Positions 1 through 9,636 of a DNA stretch of 64,000 nt are shown here, one piece after another; positions within the stretch are counted from its first letter, which is position 1, and each line of letters starts with the position of its first letter. Source of the stretch: Ascaphus truei (taxonomy: Eukaryota; Chordata; Amphibia; Anura; Ascaphidae); NCBI GenBank assembly GCA_036426205.1, contig WSYH01000212.1, forward strand, positions 205,186-269,185, in the 5' to 3' direction. The notes under the pieces were generated by a model. The model saw only the letters and a program-made list of their open reading frames with translations, had not been told where the DNA came from and made no database searches. A program made the translations under genes and the position numbers.

Positions 1-1235
1 TGTTGTCTCCATTCGCCCTGCGCACGTTCTGAGAGTGTAAGGAGAAGCACCGTCTTGTATGTTAAACATGTCGAAGAACTCTGACCTGACCAGCGATCGG
101 TTGCTCTGGTCGTCGAGGATTGCGTACATCCAAATAGCCTTCTCAGGTTGTCCCTGGGGGTGCACTGTGACGAGGCATATTTTGGAGCAGGACATTTTGT
201 CACCTTCTTTTCCGCATACCTCAGTGCGCTGAGATGTGACGGATGTTGACTCTCCTTCTTCTTTCTCCCCGCCATGCTCCGCTACGGAGGATGGGTTCTT
301 GAGTTGGTGGAGTGTCATCGCCTCTGGGTGTAACGCTGTCACGTGCTTGTCACTTTCGCACACTGTGCAGTTCATCTCTTCCTTACAGTCCCTGGCTAGG
401 TGAGTCGTGGAACCGCAGCACTTGAAGCAAACTCCGAATTCTCCAAGTAACCTCTTGCGTTCCTCTAGGGACTTCATCCTGAACCCAAAGCACTTGTTGA
501 GTGGGTGTGGCTTCTTGTGTATGGGACATTCCCTGTTTGGGTCCCTTGGTTCCTTGTCTCCGGTGACCGACTGATCGGGAGTAGTTTGGGTCGTGGGGGG
601 CACGTCCGTCCTGCGGACCGAGATGGGCGTTTGGGTGTTACCATATCTCGTCGCTGGTTTCTCGTTCCTCAGGCTGCTTGCACTGTATGTGGTTTGCACA
701 CAGAAGAAGAAGCTGGGGTCGTTCCTCGTCCTTGCTGCTTCGCGAATGAAGCTCAAGAAAACTGAGAATGGGGGGTAGACGACTTGCTTCTCCCTTTTGT
801 ATTTGGAGCCTTGTGAGATCCATTTTTCTTGGAGGTTGAAGGGTAGCTTCTCCAGGATGGGTCTCACTCCACGAGCTGAGTCTAGGACGTTGAGACCTAT
901 TAAGGTATGGTCTTTTCTTGCGAACTCCAGTTCTTGCAGCAGGTCTCCAAGATCTCGTAACTTCGAGTAGTCTTTATTTGTGATCTTGGGGAAGCTGTCG
1001 ACTCTTTTGAAGAGCGAATCCTCGACTGCTTCGGGGCTGCCGTAGGACTCTTCTAGCCTTTCCCACACTAGGTCGAGACCTACTTGGGGTTGATGCGCAT
1101 TTGCTGCCCGCAGTCTTTTTGCGTACTCTTTGGATTCGTTTCCCAGGAACTTGACTAACAGGTTGAGCTCTTCCCTTGCTGAGAAGTCCAAGCTGTTAAT
1201 TGCGTCTTTGAACGTGAACTTCCAGGTCCGGTAGT
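1..1235 (-). pseudogene. BEL/Pao-like Gag capsid, zinc knuckle and start of protease (partial)
   Basis: Reading right to left, one frame stays open from about 1233 to the window edge. It begins with a capsid-like stretch (YRTWKFTFKDAINSLDF) of the kind seen in the DUF1759 Gag of BEL/Pao retrotransposons. A zinc knuckle follows near 380-430 (CFKCCGSTTHLARDC, C-x2-C-x5-H-x4-C), then the start of an aspartic protease near 70-130 with the active-site variant ILDDQSN in place of the usual D-S/T-G. The protein would package element RNA and process the polyprotein. The 3' part (rest of protease, RT, integrase) lies outside the window. It is joined to the upstream Gag only across a one-base frameshift near 1238. 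The BEL/Pao assignment is from recalled family features, not from a search. Confidence 0.6.
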
Positions 1236-2463
1236 TCACAGGTCACGCCGGACCATGTACTTGGCTATGTCTGTCAGACCTGAGGCATCGGCGTGTTTGT
1301 CCCGTTCTGAGGTAGTTGCTGGGACGGTCTGTGCGGTCGCCTCTTCCTTGGCGTGGACATGTGATGGCTGCTGGCTAGTGTGAGGGGCTGTTTTCTCCCA
1401 CGTGGGTGTACCTGGATTGCGAGCCTGTTGTGGTGCATCCGTGTGCGCTCTGGCGTGTGGATCACTGTTGCGGCTGTGGCTATCCCAGGCAGCATGTGCC
1501 ATTGACAGAGCAGCGTCTTCTCCTCGTGGTCCTAGCGAGTCTTCGGTGTCTGTGGAGTCGCTCCATCCGTGTTGAGATGGTGCGCTGGTGTTTACACTGA
1601 AGAGGCTCCTTACGTAGTCTTCAGTGCGTCGGGCTGGATCCTCTGAGGATATCCGTCTGTACGGTAGCTCCCCGCCGTCCTGTCTCGCAGCTGCTTCTAG
1701 GACTTCGGCTTGGGCTATTGCGGCAGCGGCGTCCTCTTCTTTGCTTAGAGCCTCTAGATCCGCGTCCAATTCGGCCTTTCTAGGCGCATTGGCAGCGGCG
1801 GCGGTAGCAGCGGTGGCCTGCTCCTCCTCTTCTATGCATGCCTTTTCTGCCCTTATGGCTGCCTCTCTCCGACCATATTCAGCCCTGGCACGTGCGGCCT
1901 CTGCGGTGGCTCGCGCCTTGGTAGCGTTTGCGCTTGCGCCAGACGCGTGAGATTGCGCTGATCTTGCTGACCTTGATGAGTGTCTGGATGCGCTAGAGCG
2001 CTGTGATGCGGTCTCCAGGAGGAGCCCTTTTTGTCGCTTTGGGCGTCCGTGATGGCGGCCTGCACGTTGCCATCACGTTCTAGGTCGATCGCCTTTTGTA
2101 GGTCGCGCACTCGTATGCTATCTTCCTTGTTAGTTCTTGTTAGATAGGTGAAGTATGCCTGAGACAGCGCTTGGTAGCCAGAGCGGTCTACCTTCAATTG
2201 AGTTATTGCCTGCTCGAGCTGTTGTACAGAATTGCCGTGGCGGCGACATTGCGTACCCCAAGTGCGGTTGTTTCCCAGGCCAACTCTAATTTGGCGCGGT
2301 GCGCTTCAATGTCAGTCTCATATTTTTCGCGGGCCTTTTGTGTCAGTGTGACTGTCCGTTTGGGCCTTGTGCCTGCCCGCGCCTGTTGCGGTTGCGCGGC
2401 GTTCTCTGTGTCTGAGTGATCGCTTTCCTGCGTGATGTCTGGCGAGGCTCTGAATTCTGCCAT
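1236..2463 (-). pseudogene. BEL/Pao-like Gag N-terminal coiled-coil region, frameshifted
   Basis: This is the N-terminal half of the same Gag. It starts at the ATG at 2463 (MAEFRASPDITQESDHSDTE), has a basic patch (PKRTVTLTQKAREKYE), then a Ser-rich part and a long Ala/Glu-rich stretch that should form a coiled coil (AAAAIAQAEVLEAAARQDG near 1690). The reading moves between frames near 2203, near 2030 and near 1238, so at least three indels separate it from an open gene. Coiled-coil N-termini of this type are typical of vertebrate BEL-type Gag. The element points left; its 5' leader and LTR should lie to the right of 2463. I infer a decayed or poorly polished copy rather than a host gene. Confidence 0.55.
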
Positions 2464-3368
2464 GCTGTAGGTGTGTGTAGGCCTTTTGCCAGTGCGTGTG
2501 GCGTGCGGTCTTTTACCTTGTCAGCGATGGGCGTCTGTCTCAGATGATGCCGAGCGGTGTCCTGCAGCGTGCAGCGCGGGTGTAGCTGTACTCACAGGCG
2601 TCCGGTGGCACTGACCCGTGTCCTGGCGGGTGTCCGGTGGCGTGGCCCTTGATGGCGCTGGCCGTGGGGACGTACGCAGGGGTAGGTAAGATGGTGGATC
2701 CTCACTTTGGGGCTGTGCAGAGGGTGAACTCAGACAGAGAAAGGCAAGTTAGGTTTTGTGTAAGAAGCACTGTTTGTTGCAAAGCTGCTGTGCAGTGTAG
2801 GCTGCTGCTCGTCTGTTAAGGCTGCAGGATGTGTGCAGTTTGAGCTACTTGGTGCTTCCTTTGTCTGCTGTAGAGGCTGCTCTGTATTAGCTGTGTAAGC
2901 TGCTTGCTTGTACTGCTGTAGAGGCTGCTCTGTATATCATGGAGTCTGGAGTAGCAGCTCCTGTAAGTGTCTGTAAGGCACACGATATCTTTTCACTATT
3001 CTGGAAGCCAGAGGGTCACGTGGTGATGACATAGCTCAGATAGTGTCAACTCGCCCTCTTTTCCAAGCACGACAAGGTCTGTTTCTTTTCTTACTTTATT
3101 TTGGAGAAAGCAGGGAAATACAGTTTCTTGTGTAGAGGTATAGGTCTAAATCTCTGTGTGTGCTTAGTAGTAAAGGGAGGTGAAAAGATAATCCTGCAGC
3201 ACCATTACAGGGGTTACAGTGAGGTACTCACGAGTCCAGAGGAATGGTGGAAAGGAAATGGCAATGTATGCTGGGTAGTAAGATAGTCTGGGGACAGACC
3301 ATCTGTGGGCAGAGCAGAGGGGGAGAAAGCAGACTAGCCCATTAGAGAGAAAGGCTGAGGCTGCCATG
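2464..3368. other. Presumed BEL leader/LTR region, no gene recognised
   Basis: No supported coding region is visible. Because the BEL-like gag starts at 2463 on the minus strand, its leader, primer-binding site and 5' LTR should be here, but I could not fix TG...CA ends or a primer-binding site. A short direct repeat (CTGCTGTAGAGGCTGCTC) occurs near 2865 and again near 2913. The right edge meets the truncated inverted-repeat element at 3369. Confidence 0.3.
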
Positions 3369-3487
3369 GTTTTGTATGTGGTTATTCCAAACAATTTATT
3401 TTAATCAGGTATAATAAAATTTAAGTTTTAATTAGGGTGAACCTCTCTAGTGCCACACTAAAGGGATTCTTTCTTTCTTTATATTCA
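3369..3487 (+). repeat. Right terminal inverted repeat of a MITE-like element, left-truncated
   Basis: This 119-bp stretch matches the right end of the complete inverted-repeat element at 8856-9636 and is the reverse complement of that element's left end. The rest of the element is missing on the left, so retroviral unit A begins inside it. Its outer end (TTCTTTCTTTATATTCA) abuts retroviral gag at the same point as in unit B, which shows that the insertion predates the tandem duplication. Confidence 0.75.
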
Positions 3488-4887
3488 AAACAAAATAATA
3501 ACCCAAAATCTGAAGAGCCCATATGGCCACCCCCGCCTAACAACCTTACAATGGTGTATTCCCAAGCCCCTAATGCACCCCCACAGGAGTTTTTACCTCC
3601 AGATGTTCTACCCCCACCGCCGCCGCCTTGTGTGATGTTACAAGTACTCCCGTATACCCCTATCACACCTGTGCCACTATATCCAAGTTTGGATCCTACC
3701 ATGTTGGCAGCTTTATCACACTATGCTACAGGTACTCACCACAAACCTCCTGCACCCTTACGTAGGGAGGAGAGTAATGACATTTGCCCACAACCCCCTC
3801 AACCCACATATGTGGAGTTGAGAAACACTACAGAATCAGAGGTGGTACACCTCTCTGAGCCTGTGCCTCATATGTCGTCCTTTAAAGGAAGCCCAAACAG
3901 ACAGCTTCCCACTGCCGTAAGCCCCACAAGAGTTTCATCTCAATTTTCACCCCCTGTCTCCAGGGACAGTGAAGAGGAAGAGTCTAGTTTGGAATCATCT
4001 CATTCTGACATGCCATCTCCCTCTAGCCGATTGCCTTTAAGGAAACTTAAAGAAACCACTGCTTCAGCAGCTTCAGTGACGTCTGAGTCATCTGCAGAAG
4101 CCAGCAATGATAGAGTTAAGGAGTTTTGTGCTTCTGTACGGGTACTGACTGAGGAATTTAAGGAATTTAAAGACGTCTTGACTGATTCATTTGCAGTAAC
4201 ATTAACACCCGCACATAATAGCAAATCTGTCCTTGCAACACCGCAATCATCCATTCTCACACCTAACAACACTATTACTAAAAACACTACTAGAAAGGAT
4301 GCTATTCGCACTGCTAAGAAACGTGAATATGAAGCATTGTTAGCTGACACTTTAGCTGATTCAATAAAACTCTCTGAGGAAATCAGAAGGTATAATTCTC
4401 CAAGACAGGATCCACCAATATCAACTAGAACACGACAGGCACTACTAACGAGGGAACAGGCTGACACACAGGATTGTGCTGAAGCAGAGGTTGATTTAGC
4501 ATTGCCATTTATGACCTTAGGAAATGATATTTTGATACACTCTGTAGACACCACATTAATGGAATCATGGGCTACAGGCTGCCCGGATCCTTTTAAAAAT
4601 CCCAGTGGTGCAATTAAATACCTAAAGAAGAGAAGTCAAGGTTATCAGTTTACAGGAGGGGATATTAGATTTTGCTTGGACTGTTTGACGGGACACATTG
4701 ATATTGACTGGTCTAAGGCTGACAAATATTTGAGTAAAAAGTATGATGCACCCGGTAAAGGGAGCAGCTTAAGTATACTTAGGTCTGATGAGTCTGCACC
4801 TGCAGAGGGTGAGTTTGTCTGGAATAATCCCGGTGTTGTTTCCAAAATGTGGGATCTGTTGCAGCAATATTTTTTTGATCAGAGCAG
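3488..4887 (+). pseudogene. Endogenous retrovirus unit A: partial gag
   Basis: The open frame (3437-4975) begins inside the inverted-repeat element and reads into retroviral Gag. In order: a proline-rich segment (PEEPIW-like start, then runs of PPPP), a Ser/Thr-rich linker, and a capsid-like region near 4490-4870 (LALPFMTLGNDILIH, GDIRFCLDCLTGH, WNNPGVVSKMWDLLQQYFF). Near 4880 the Gag stops matching and the DNA passes, out of frame, into the 3' end of pol. An internal deletion therefore removed the end of gag, protease, RT, RNase H and the N-terminal and core integrase. The Gag start (matrix) is missing from this unit but is seen at 8301 in the next. Unit B has the same deletion junction, so the deletion is older than the duplication. 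Confidence 0.7.
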
Positions 4888-5343
4888 ATCAAGGATAAAC
4901 TGCGTAAAGGAACAAATGGTACCTTTTCAAGATGGCCAGATGTCCTTCCCGCAGTCCTTGCAGAAATCAGAATGACCCCGAATAGTACTACCAAATTGTC
5001 ACCTTTTGAAATTTTAATGGGGAGGCCGTTTCCAACTCCCTGGGCTCATGGTACGTATTGCCCGAAGGAAGTTGGAGACCTAGAACAAATTCAAGAGAAT
5101 TATGTTTATCACTTGATACAGAAATTGAATGGCATCTATAGTGATGTTTCTACTTCTCTTCCACTCCCTTCAGATAAGCCGACACATCGTTTCCAGCCCG
5201 GAGACAAAGTCGTGGTCAAGCGCCTTCCCGCCAAAGGAGGGACGACAGAACCTCCCTACGGACTTCCAACCACGATCCTCGCAGTGACTGAAGATTCGTC
5301 AACATGGATTCACGCATCACGTATCAAGTCAATGAAAGAGTAG
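4888..5343 (+). pseudogene. Endogenous retrovirus unit A: integrase C-terminal remnant of pol
   Basis: The frame from 4888 reads LRKGTNGTFSRWPDVLP, then MTPNSTTKLSPFEILMGR at 4972 and a basic C-terminus (HRFQPGDKVVVKRLP) ending at 5343. The motif SPFEILMGR is the conserved segment just after the catalytic core of retroviral integrases, and PGD-V-VKR is typical of their C-terminal DNA-binding domain. The catalytic D,D,E residues and the zinc domain are gone. The stop overlaps the env start by 40 bases in another frame, the usual pol-env arrangement of gamma-like retroviruses. It cannot be enzymatically active. Confidence 0.8.
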
Positions 5344-7028
5344 AGCCACGATTCCAGATTCGTGAAGTACCAGAGACACGATTTCAGAAGAATCGGCGCA
5401 GATGTATACAATTGTTTCTATTCTTGAGCATATTGACAATAGTAGTATGCATTCTTTACTACATATGCGTAAAAGGATTAGGTAACACTAGTACCACTGT
5501 TATCTGTCCTCACCACAGTCCACCTGAAAGCTCTGTTTTCTCTGGGGAAGGTGAAATCTCTTCTCTCCTTTCCAGAGAACAAGATGAAAGCAAAACCCAT
5601 GTACCACAGGTCCAGTCTAACTCTCCCAATCTGCCAGGAAAACATTACACACGCTCCAACTGTATGGCTTCATTTCTAACAGAAGTCAAAACTAACATCT
5701 GGAAACATTTGGCTGTTGAGGTACTGAATATGTCACATTTCTGTTTAGCTGACATGACCAGCACAACTGACATAATCACAAGCTGTTTAATAGAAGTACC
5801 CACACCAGTAGAGATTTTGTTAAAAGTATTAAGCATAAGCAATAATGATAGTTTGGCAGAACATCATGATGTGCGACAGCATTTTTCTGTCTATGAATAC
5901 AGTCGTGACTGTCCCCAGTGTATTGGTGAAAAATGGGCTAACATGACACAAATTACGACCCAGAATATAACACAGGGTGACATATGTTATCAAATGACAT
6001 GTAATTCTGAAAAGATAGGCAAATGTAAACAAGTAAAATTGGCACCCTCAGCATCCACCAACATGACCCGAATATTGTGTAATCGAGCTGATGACAAATG
6101 TGCTAACGTCAATAACATTATGAGCTGTAATCACACAATAAGCACACCAAGTCATATATATTCTGTTAAACTTCCCGTTGGATGGTTTTTTTCTTGTGGT
6201 AATACCACATACACATATATACCAGGAAACATCTCCGGGGGACCATGTGCTCTCACCAGGTTAGGGATAATGATGTTTTCTGTAGAACCTGGCTTACATC
6301 AAACCAAAGTTAAGCGATCCACTATTTCAATTACTGAAGATTGCAATCCACATGTAGTTTTATTGTCAACTGCTGAAATTCTAAGTCTAGCAGTCTTTCT
6401 TGTGGGAGATCCTGGATTGGCTGTGCACTCAGCAAGAACTCTCAATAAACTGGCATGTGCTGTAGCCAAGGGGTTAAATCACACTTCCCAGGCCCTAGAA
6501 GAACTGATGATAGATTTACAAGGTACACGCAAAGCAATTTTTGAAAATCGTGCGGCAATTGATTATCTTTTGCTTAAACATGAGCATGGATGTCAAGATT
6601 TTGAGGGAATGTGTTGTTTCAATCTCTCTGATCACTCAAGATCATTGCAAAATCATGTGGCTAACATCAAAAGTCTTGTTGCAGACTTTACTGAGAGAGT
6701 TGATCAGTTTGATTGGACTTTTGGGTTAGGTGCATGGATTGGAGAATTGGGAAGGAAATTTATTATGGGACTGATATTAATCACTTGCATATTTGTAGCA
6801 TCAGTTGTTATTTTTTCATGCTGCAAATTAATGTGTTTATTTTTATGTAAAATGCTTATGCCTTCTGTTAAGTCAGTTGATCACACATATGCATCACTGA
6901 ACGTTAATGCCCGCATTCCTAGTTTCCCAAATATGACCTATGACTCTAGACCTACTACCACTAGAGTCCCGATACCTTTAGTGGATTATGATAATATTCA
7001 AATCCAGTACGAGACCCCTATATCCTAG
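5304..7028 (+). CDS. Endogenous retrovirus unit A: gamma-type Env, open reading frame of 574 residues
   Basis: Env glycoproteins mediate receptor binding and membrane fusion. What is visible: a charged N-terminus followed by a hydrophobic leader or signal-anchor at about residues 35-56; a CPQC motif in the surface subunit near 203-206; many N-x-S/T sites; a basic cleavage-like site KVKR at about 335-338; in the transmembrane subunit, a CX6CC motif at 430-438 (CQDFEGMCC) preceded by a segment at the position of the gamma-type immunosuppressive domain; and a membrane anchor near 484-507 with a tail of about 67 residues. CPQC plus CX6CC is the signature of covalently linked gamma-type Env. It is uninterrupted although gag-pol is mostly deleted. 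Unit B's env is broken in many places. Expression or function cannot be judged from sequence. Confidence 0.85.
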   Translation: MDSRITYQVNERVEPRFQIREVPETRFQKNRRRCIQLFLFLSILTIVVCILYYICVKGLGNTSTTVICPHHSPPESSVFSGEGEISSLLSREQDESKTHVPQVQSNSPNLPGKHYTRSNCMASFLTEVKTNIWKHLAVEVLNMSHFCLADMTSTTDIITSCLIEVPTPVEILLKVLSISNNDSLAEHHDVRQHFSVYEYSRDCPQCIGEKWANMTQITTQNITQGDICYQMTCNSEKIGKCKQVKLAPSASTNMTRILCNRADDKCANVNNIMSCNHTISTPSHIYSVKLPVGWFFSCGNTTYTYIPGNISGGPCALTRLGIMMFSVEPGLHQTKVKRSTISITEDCNPHVVLLSTAEILSLAVFLVGDPGLAVHSARTLNKLACAVAKGLNHTSQALEELMIDLQGTRKAIFENRAAIDYLLLKHEHGCQDFEGMCCFNLSDHSRSLQNHVANIKSLVADFTERVDQFDWTFGLGAWIGELGRKFIMGLILITCIFVASVVIFSCCKLMCLFLCKMLMPSVKSVDHTYASLNVNARIPSFPNMTYDSRPTTTRVPIPLVDYDNIQIQYETPIS

Positions 7029-7058
7029 AAATTGTCATTTTATGACAAAAGGAGGGAT

Positions 7059-7704
7059 TGATAATGTGTATATCAAGGGGGGACTCCATTTTGATTGCTA
7101 TATAACCATTTCTCTATAACCATTGTGTAATAACATTTTAAATCTCAGGAACTAACTAAATGCCATATGTAATTGTGCTTTCAAATCAGATGTGAGAAAG
7201 TGACCTTTTACCCACTTACTGATAACTGAACTCTGTTTGTTCAGACTTATTTCGCTCTGTAGAAACAGGAAATGTAGCCAGCCATGCTGAGCCTGAATTT
7301 TATGAATGTCTTACACAATATAATGTTCCGAAGAATGACATTTCCTTCAACTGCCTCCAAAATCTGTACTCAGACCACTTCCCAAATCGTAAACCGTCTA
7401 GCTGTCATTTTCTGAGATAAACAGACGATGAATTAAAGGGGAAGTGTGTTACTCCTATATGTGTTTTTTCTATGCTCAAAATGGCTATATAACCTGACTC
7501 AAAATCGTTAATAAACAGGAGAACAGTTTTTGACAAAGCTTCACTGGTTGTCTGACTCAATTACTGCCTTCCTCCGAGCTCGTCCGCCATTTTGTCTTTT
7601 CCAGAATCAGTGCTTTAAGAGTGGGTAAAGCCTCCGGAGGTGAATCGATTCAAGTGCCAGGGACGTATTCTCACGCAGCGACGTTAGAGAATAGGATACT
7701 ATCA
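7059..7704 (+). repeat. Retroviral LTR shared between units A and B
   Basis: A purine tract (AAAAGGAGGGA) ends just before TGATAATG at 7059, and the repeat ends ACTATCA at 7704, giving matching TGATA/TATCA ends. The sequence recurs at 13174-13806. Inside are a TATA-like GGCTATATAACC near 7482 and an AATAAA signal near 7510, as expected for promoter and poly(A) signals. It is at once the 3' LTR of unit A and the 5' LTR of unit B. Confidence 0.85.
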
Positions 7705-7706
7705 GA

Positions 7707-7724
7707 TGGTGTCAGATTTGGGAC
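7707..7724 (+). promoter_or_regulatory. Retroviral primer-binding site, tRNA-Leu-like
   Basis: TGGTGTCAGATTTGGGAC lies two bases after the LTR end. TGGTGTCAG is complementary to a CTGACACCA tRNA 3' end of the kind found in leucine tRNAs. Its position directly after the LTR identifies it as the minus-strand primer site of unit B. Confidence 0.7.
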
Positions 7725-8300
7725 AGGAAGCTACAGTCGGGGTAAGTACAAGATACTTTTTATCTGTATATTATCCATCTGTGTCTCCTTGCCCAAAGAG
7801 TCAAAAAAAGGTTTTAAGGTTTAAAAGTTTTTAGAGTTACCTCTGCACTGAATGATTCAAGGTTAAGGAAAAATATAGAGACACATGAGTAAGAGATTCA
7901 TGTGAGTCGGTATTAGGTAATCCGTGGCTGAGGTATATACACAGGGTTATAGTCCCTGCTGAGAAAATGGAATAAGCGATATATGTGTTTATCTGCTTGA
8001 AACACTCTTAAAGTGTCTGTGGAAAAGTGTAAAAATTTTTTAAAGGGGGAGGTGGATTTTAAGGGATTTTTAAGGGATTACTGGATTATTGTATTATTGT
8101 GCATGTGCATGTTTTATATATATATAAGATAAGATATATAAGATATATATATAAGATATATAACTGCATAAGATATATAAGATAAGATACATATAATATA
8201 TATAAGTGCTAAGATTAAGTCGTATTGCTTATATATTTTACAGTGCTGTGCTTGCTTAATTGTTGATTATTTTTAGTCAAGTAAGAATTGTATTGTCTAA
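7725..8300 (+). other. Retroviral leader, AT-rich
   Basis: Untranslated leader between the primer-binding site and the gag start. GGGTAAGTACAAG near 7739 looks like a splice donor, which would suit a spliced env message. 8110-8220 is a run of TATATAAGATA-type repeats. No open gene is visible. Confidence 0.5.
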
Positions 8301-8792
8301 ATGATGGGAAGCTCAAACAGCAAAAGTTGCCCTAAGGAAATGAATGATTGTAAAAATAGCAAGAGATCTGTTGACATAGCTTGTAAGACGTCTAGGCAGA
8401 AACCGACCGTTACACTTATCATTAATAGAGAATATGACCCTGACATAGAAACACCTAAAGAATTTGTAAGTGCATGTACGTCAGATTTTTACACAATTCC
8501 GTTTGTGGATAATATAGCTGGCTGGTCTGAGAGAATGCAATCTTCCAACCCTTTCCCGAGGGAAGGTAATTTTGCCCCATTTCACATGACAATGATAAAA
8601 GGCTTGTGTTTGGGTGGAGATCCTGAATGGCTATGGTTTCAGCCAGATCCCGAGTGGGACATGCATTATATGGCATTATGTGGCCGCATTTGGGTAAAAG
8701 TTGCACCTCACACTGATGAGGCAAAACAAAATAATAGAAAAGAAATCTGCATGCAGTTGGAAGCTGCAGATTGTAAACTCTGCTCAAGCTGA
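8301..8792 (+). pseudogene. Endogenous retrovirus unit B: gag matrix region
   Basis: An open frame of 163 residues begins MMGSSNSKS; the second Met followed by Gly-Ser-Ser-Asn-Ser suits N-myristoylation of a retroviral matrix protein if translation starts at the second ATG. It follows the LTR, primer site and leader in the right order. It ends at a TGA at 8790, about 65 bases before the inverted-repeat element that splits gag, and no other frame carries through. The following Gag (proline-rich and capsid) resumes at 9637. It is named matrix by position and the MGSS start only; the rest of the sequence gave no family match I can recall. Confidence 0.6.
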
Positions 8793-8855
8793 GGAGGGAA
8801 TCTAATCCAAACAATTGCTAGGGGAGGGTGGTGCTCACAGGGAGTGTACACATAG

Positions 8856-9636
8856 TGAATATAAAGAAAGAAAGAATCCCTTTAGTGTGGCACTAGAGAG
8901 GTTCACCCTAATTAAAACTTAAATTGTATTATACCTGATTAAAATAAATTGTTTGGGAAATAAACCACATACAAAAACAAACATACAATGAATTAGAAGA
9001 CGGAGAGGTGTGATAGGGTGTTTAGTGGAGGTATTTTATATATAAATACCTCTCTAATTAATACTTAGTGGACCCTATAGTAAGGGTGATCGCTATACTG
9101 GATATGTATAGGTATATATCAGACCCCTAGCCAAAAGCAATGGAAGGAGGTAAAGGCAGATGAATATGCTTAGTGTTGGATGTGAGACTGAGTATATTGC
9201 TGGCTGAGTTGAAGCAGCCACTACTCACTGCACATGGTGTCATTAAATAACTGTTGTAAGCTTTATGTGACAGTTAGTATGAGGCCAGCCACTTCATTCA
9301 CTGCAGATATATAGTAGATCAACCCTAGGGTCTGAGTGCTCTTGCTGCCCACGAACGCAGTTAAGAAGCACTCAGACAGTATATCACACACACCTCACCG
9401 ATGAGCCGACGTCACGTGACGGTGACAGTCAGACGTACCACCGTCACGTGACGTCGGCTCATCGGTATTCATATTCATCTGCCTTTACCTCCGTCTTCTA
9501 ATATCATTGTATGTTTGTTTTTTGTATGTGGTTATTCCAAACAATTTATTTTAATCAGGTATAATAAAATTTAAGTTTTAATTAGGGGTGAACCTTCTAG
9601 TGCCACACTAAAGGGATTCTTTCTTTCTTATATTCA
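8856..9636. mobile_element. MITE-like element with long terminal inverted repeats inside gag
   Basis: The left end (8856-9007) and right end (about 9494-9636) are inverted copies of about 145 bp, starting TGAATATAAAGAAAGAAAG. A further inverted stretch, GGAGGTAAAGGCAGATGAAT near 9146, matches its reverse complement near 9470, so the left arm carries an extra ~140 bp (9008-9145) that holds its own small palindrome near 9030-9053. There is no open frame, so it is non-autonomous. The superfamily is unclear; ends near TATA could hide a short palindromic target duplication. The right end is also present at 3369-3487. Confidence 0.7.
9397..9466. repeat. Perfect 28-bp hairpin with CACGTG core motif
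   Basis: Left arm 9397-9424 and right arm 9439-9466 are exact reverse complements separated by 14 bases. Each arm holds CGTCACGTGACG, itself palindromic and containing an E-box (CACGTG). It sits near the centre of the inverted-repeat element and would extrude as a strong cruciform or transcript hairpin. Confidence 0.85.

Noticed and set aside
505..823. Short frames on both strands at 505-823
   Set aside because: Shadows of the BEL-like Gag frame, which is continuous on the minus strand here.
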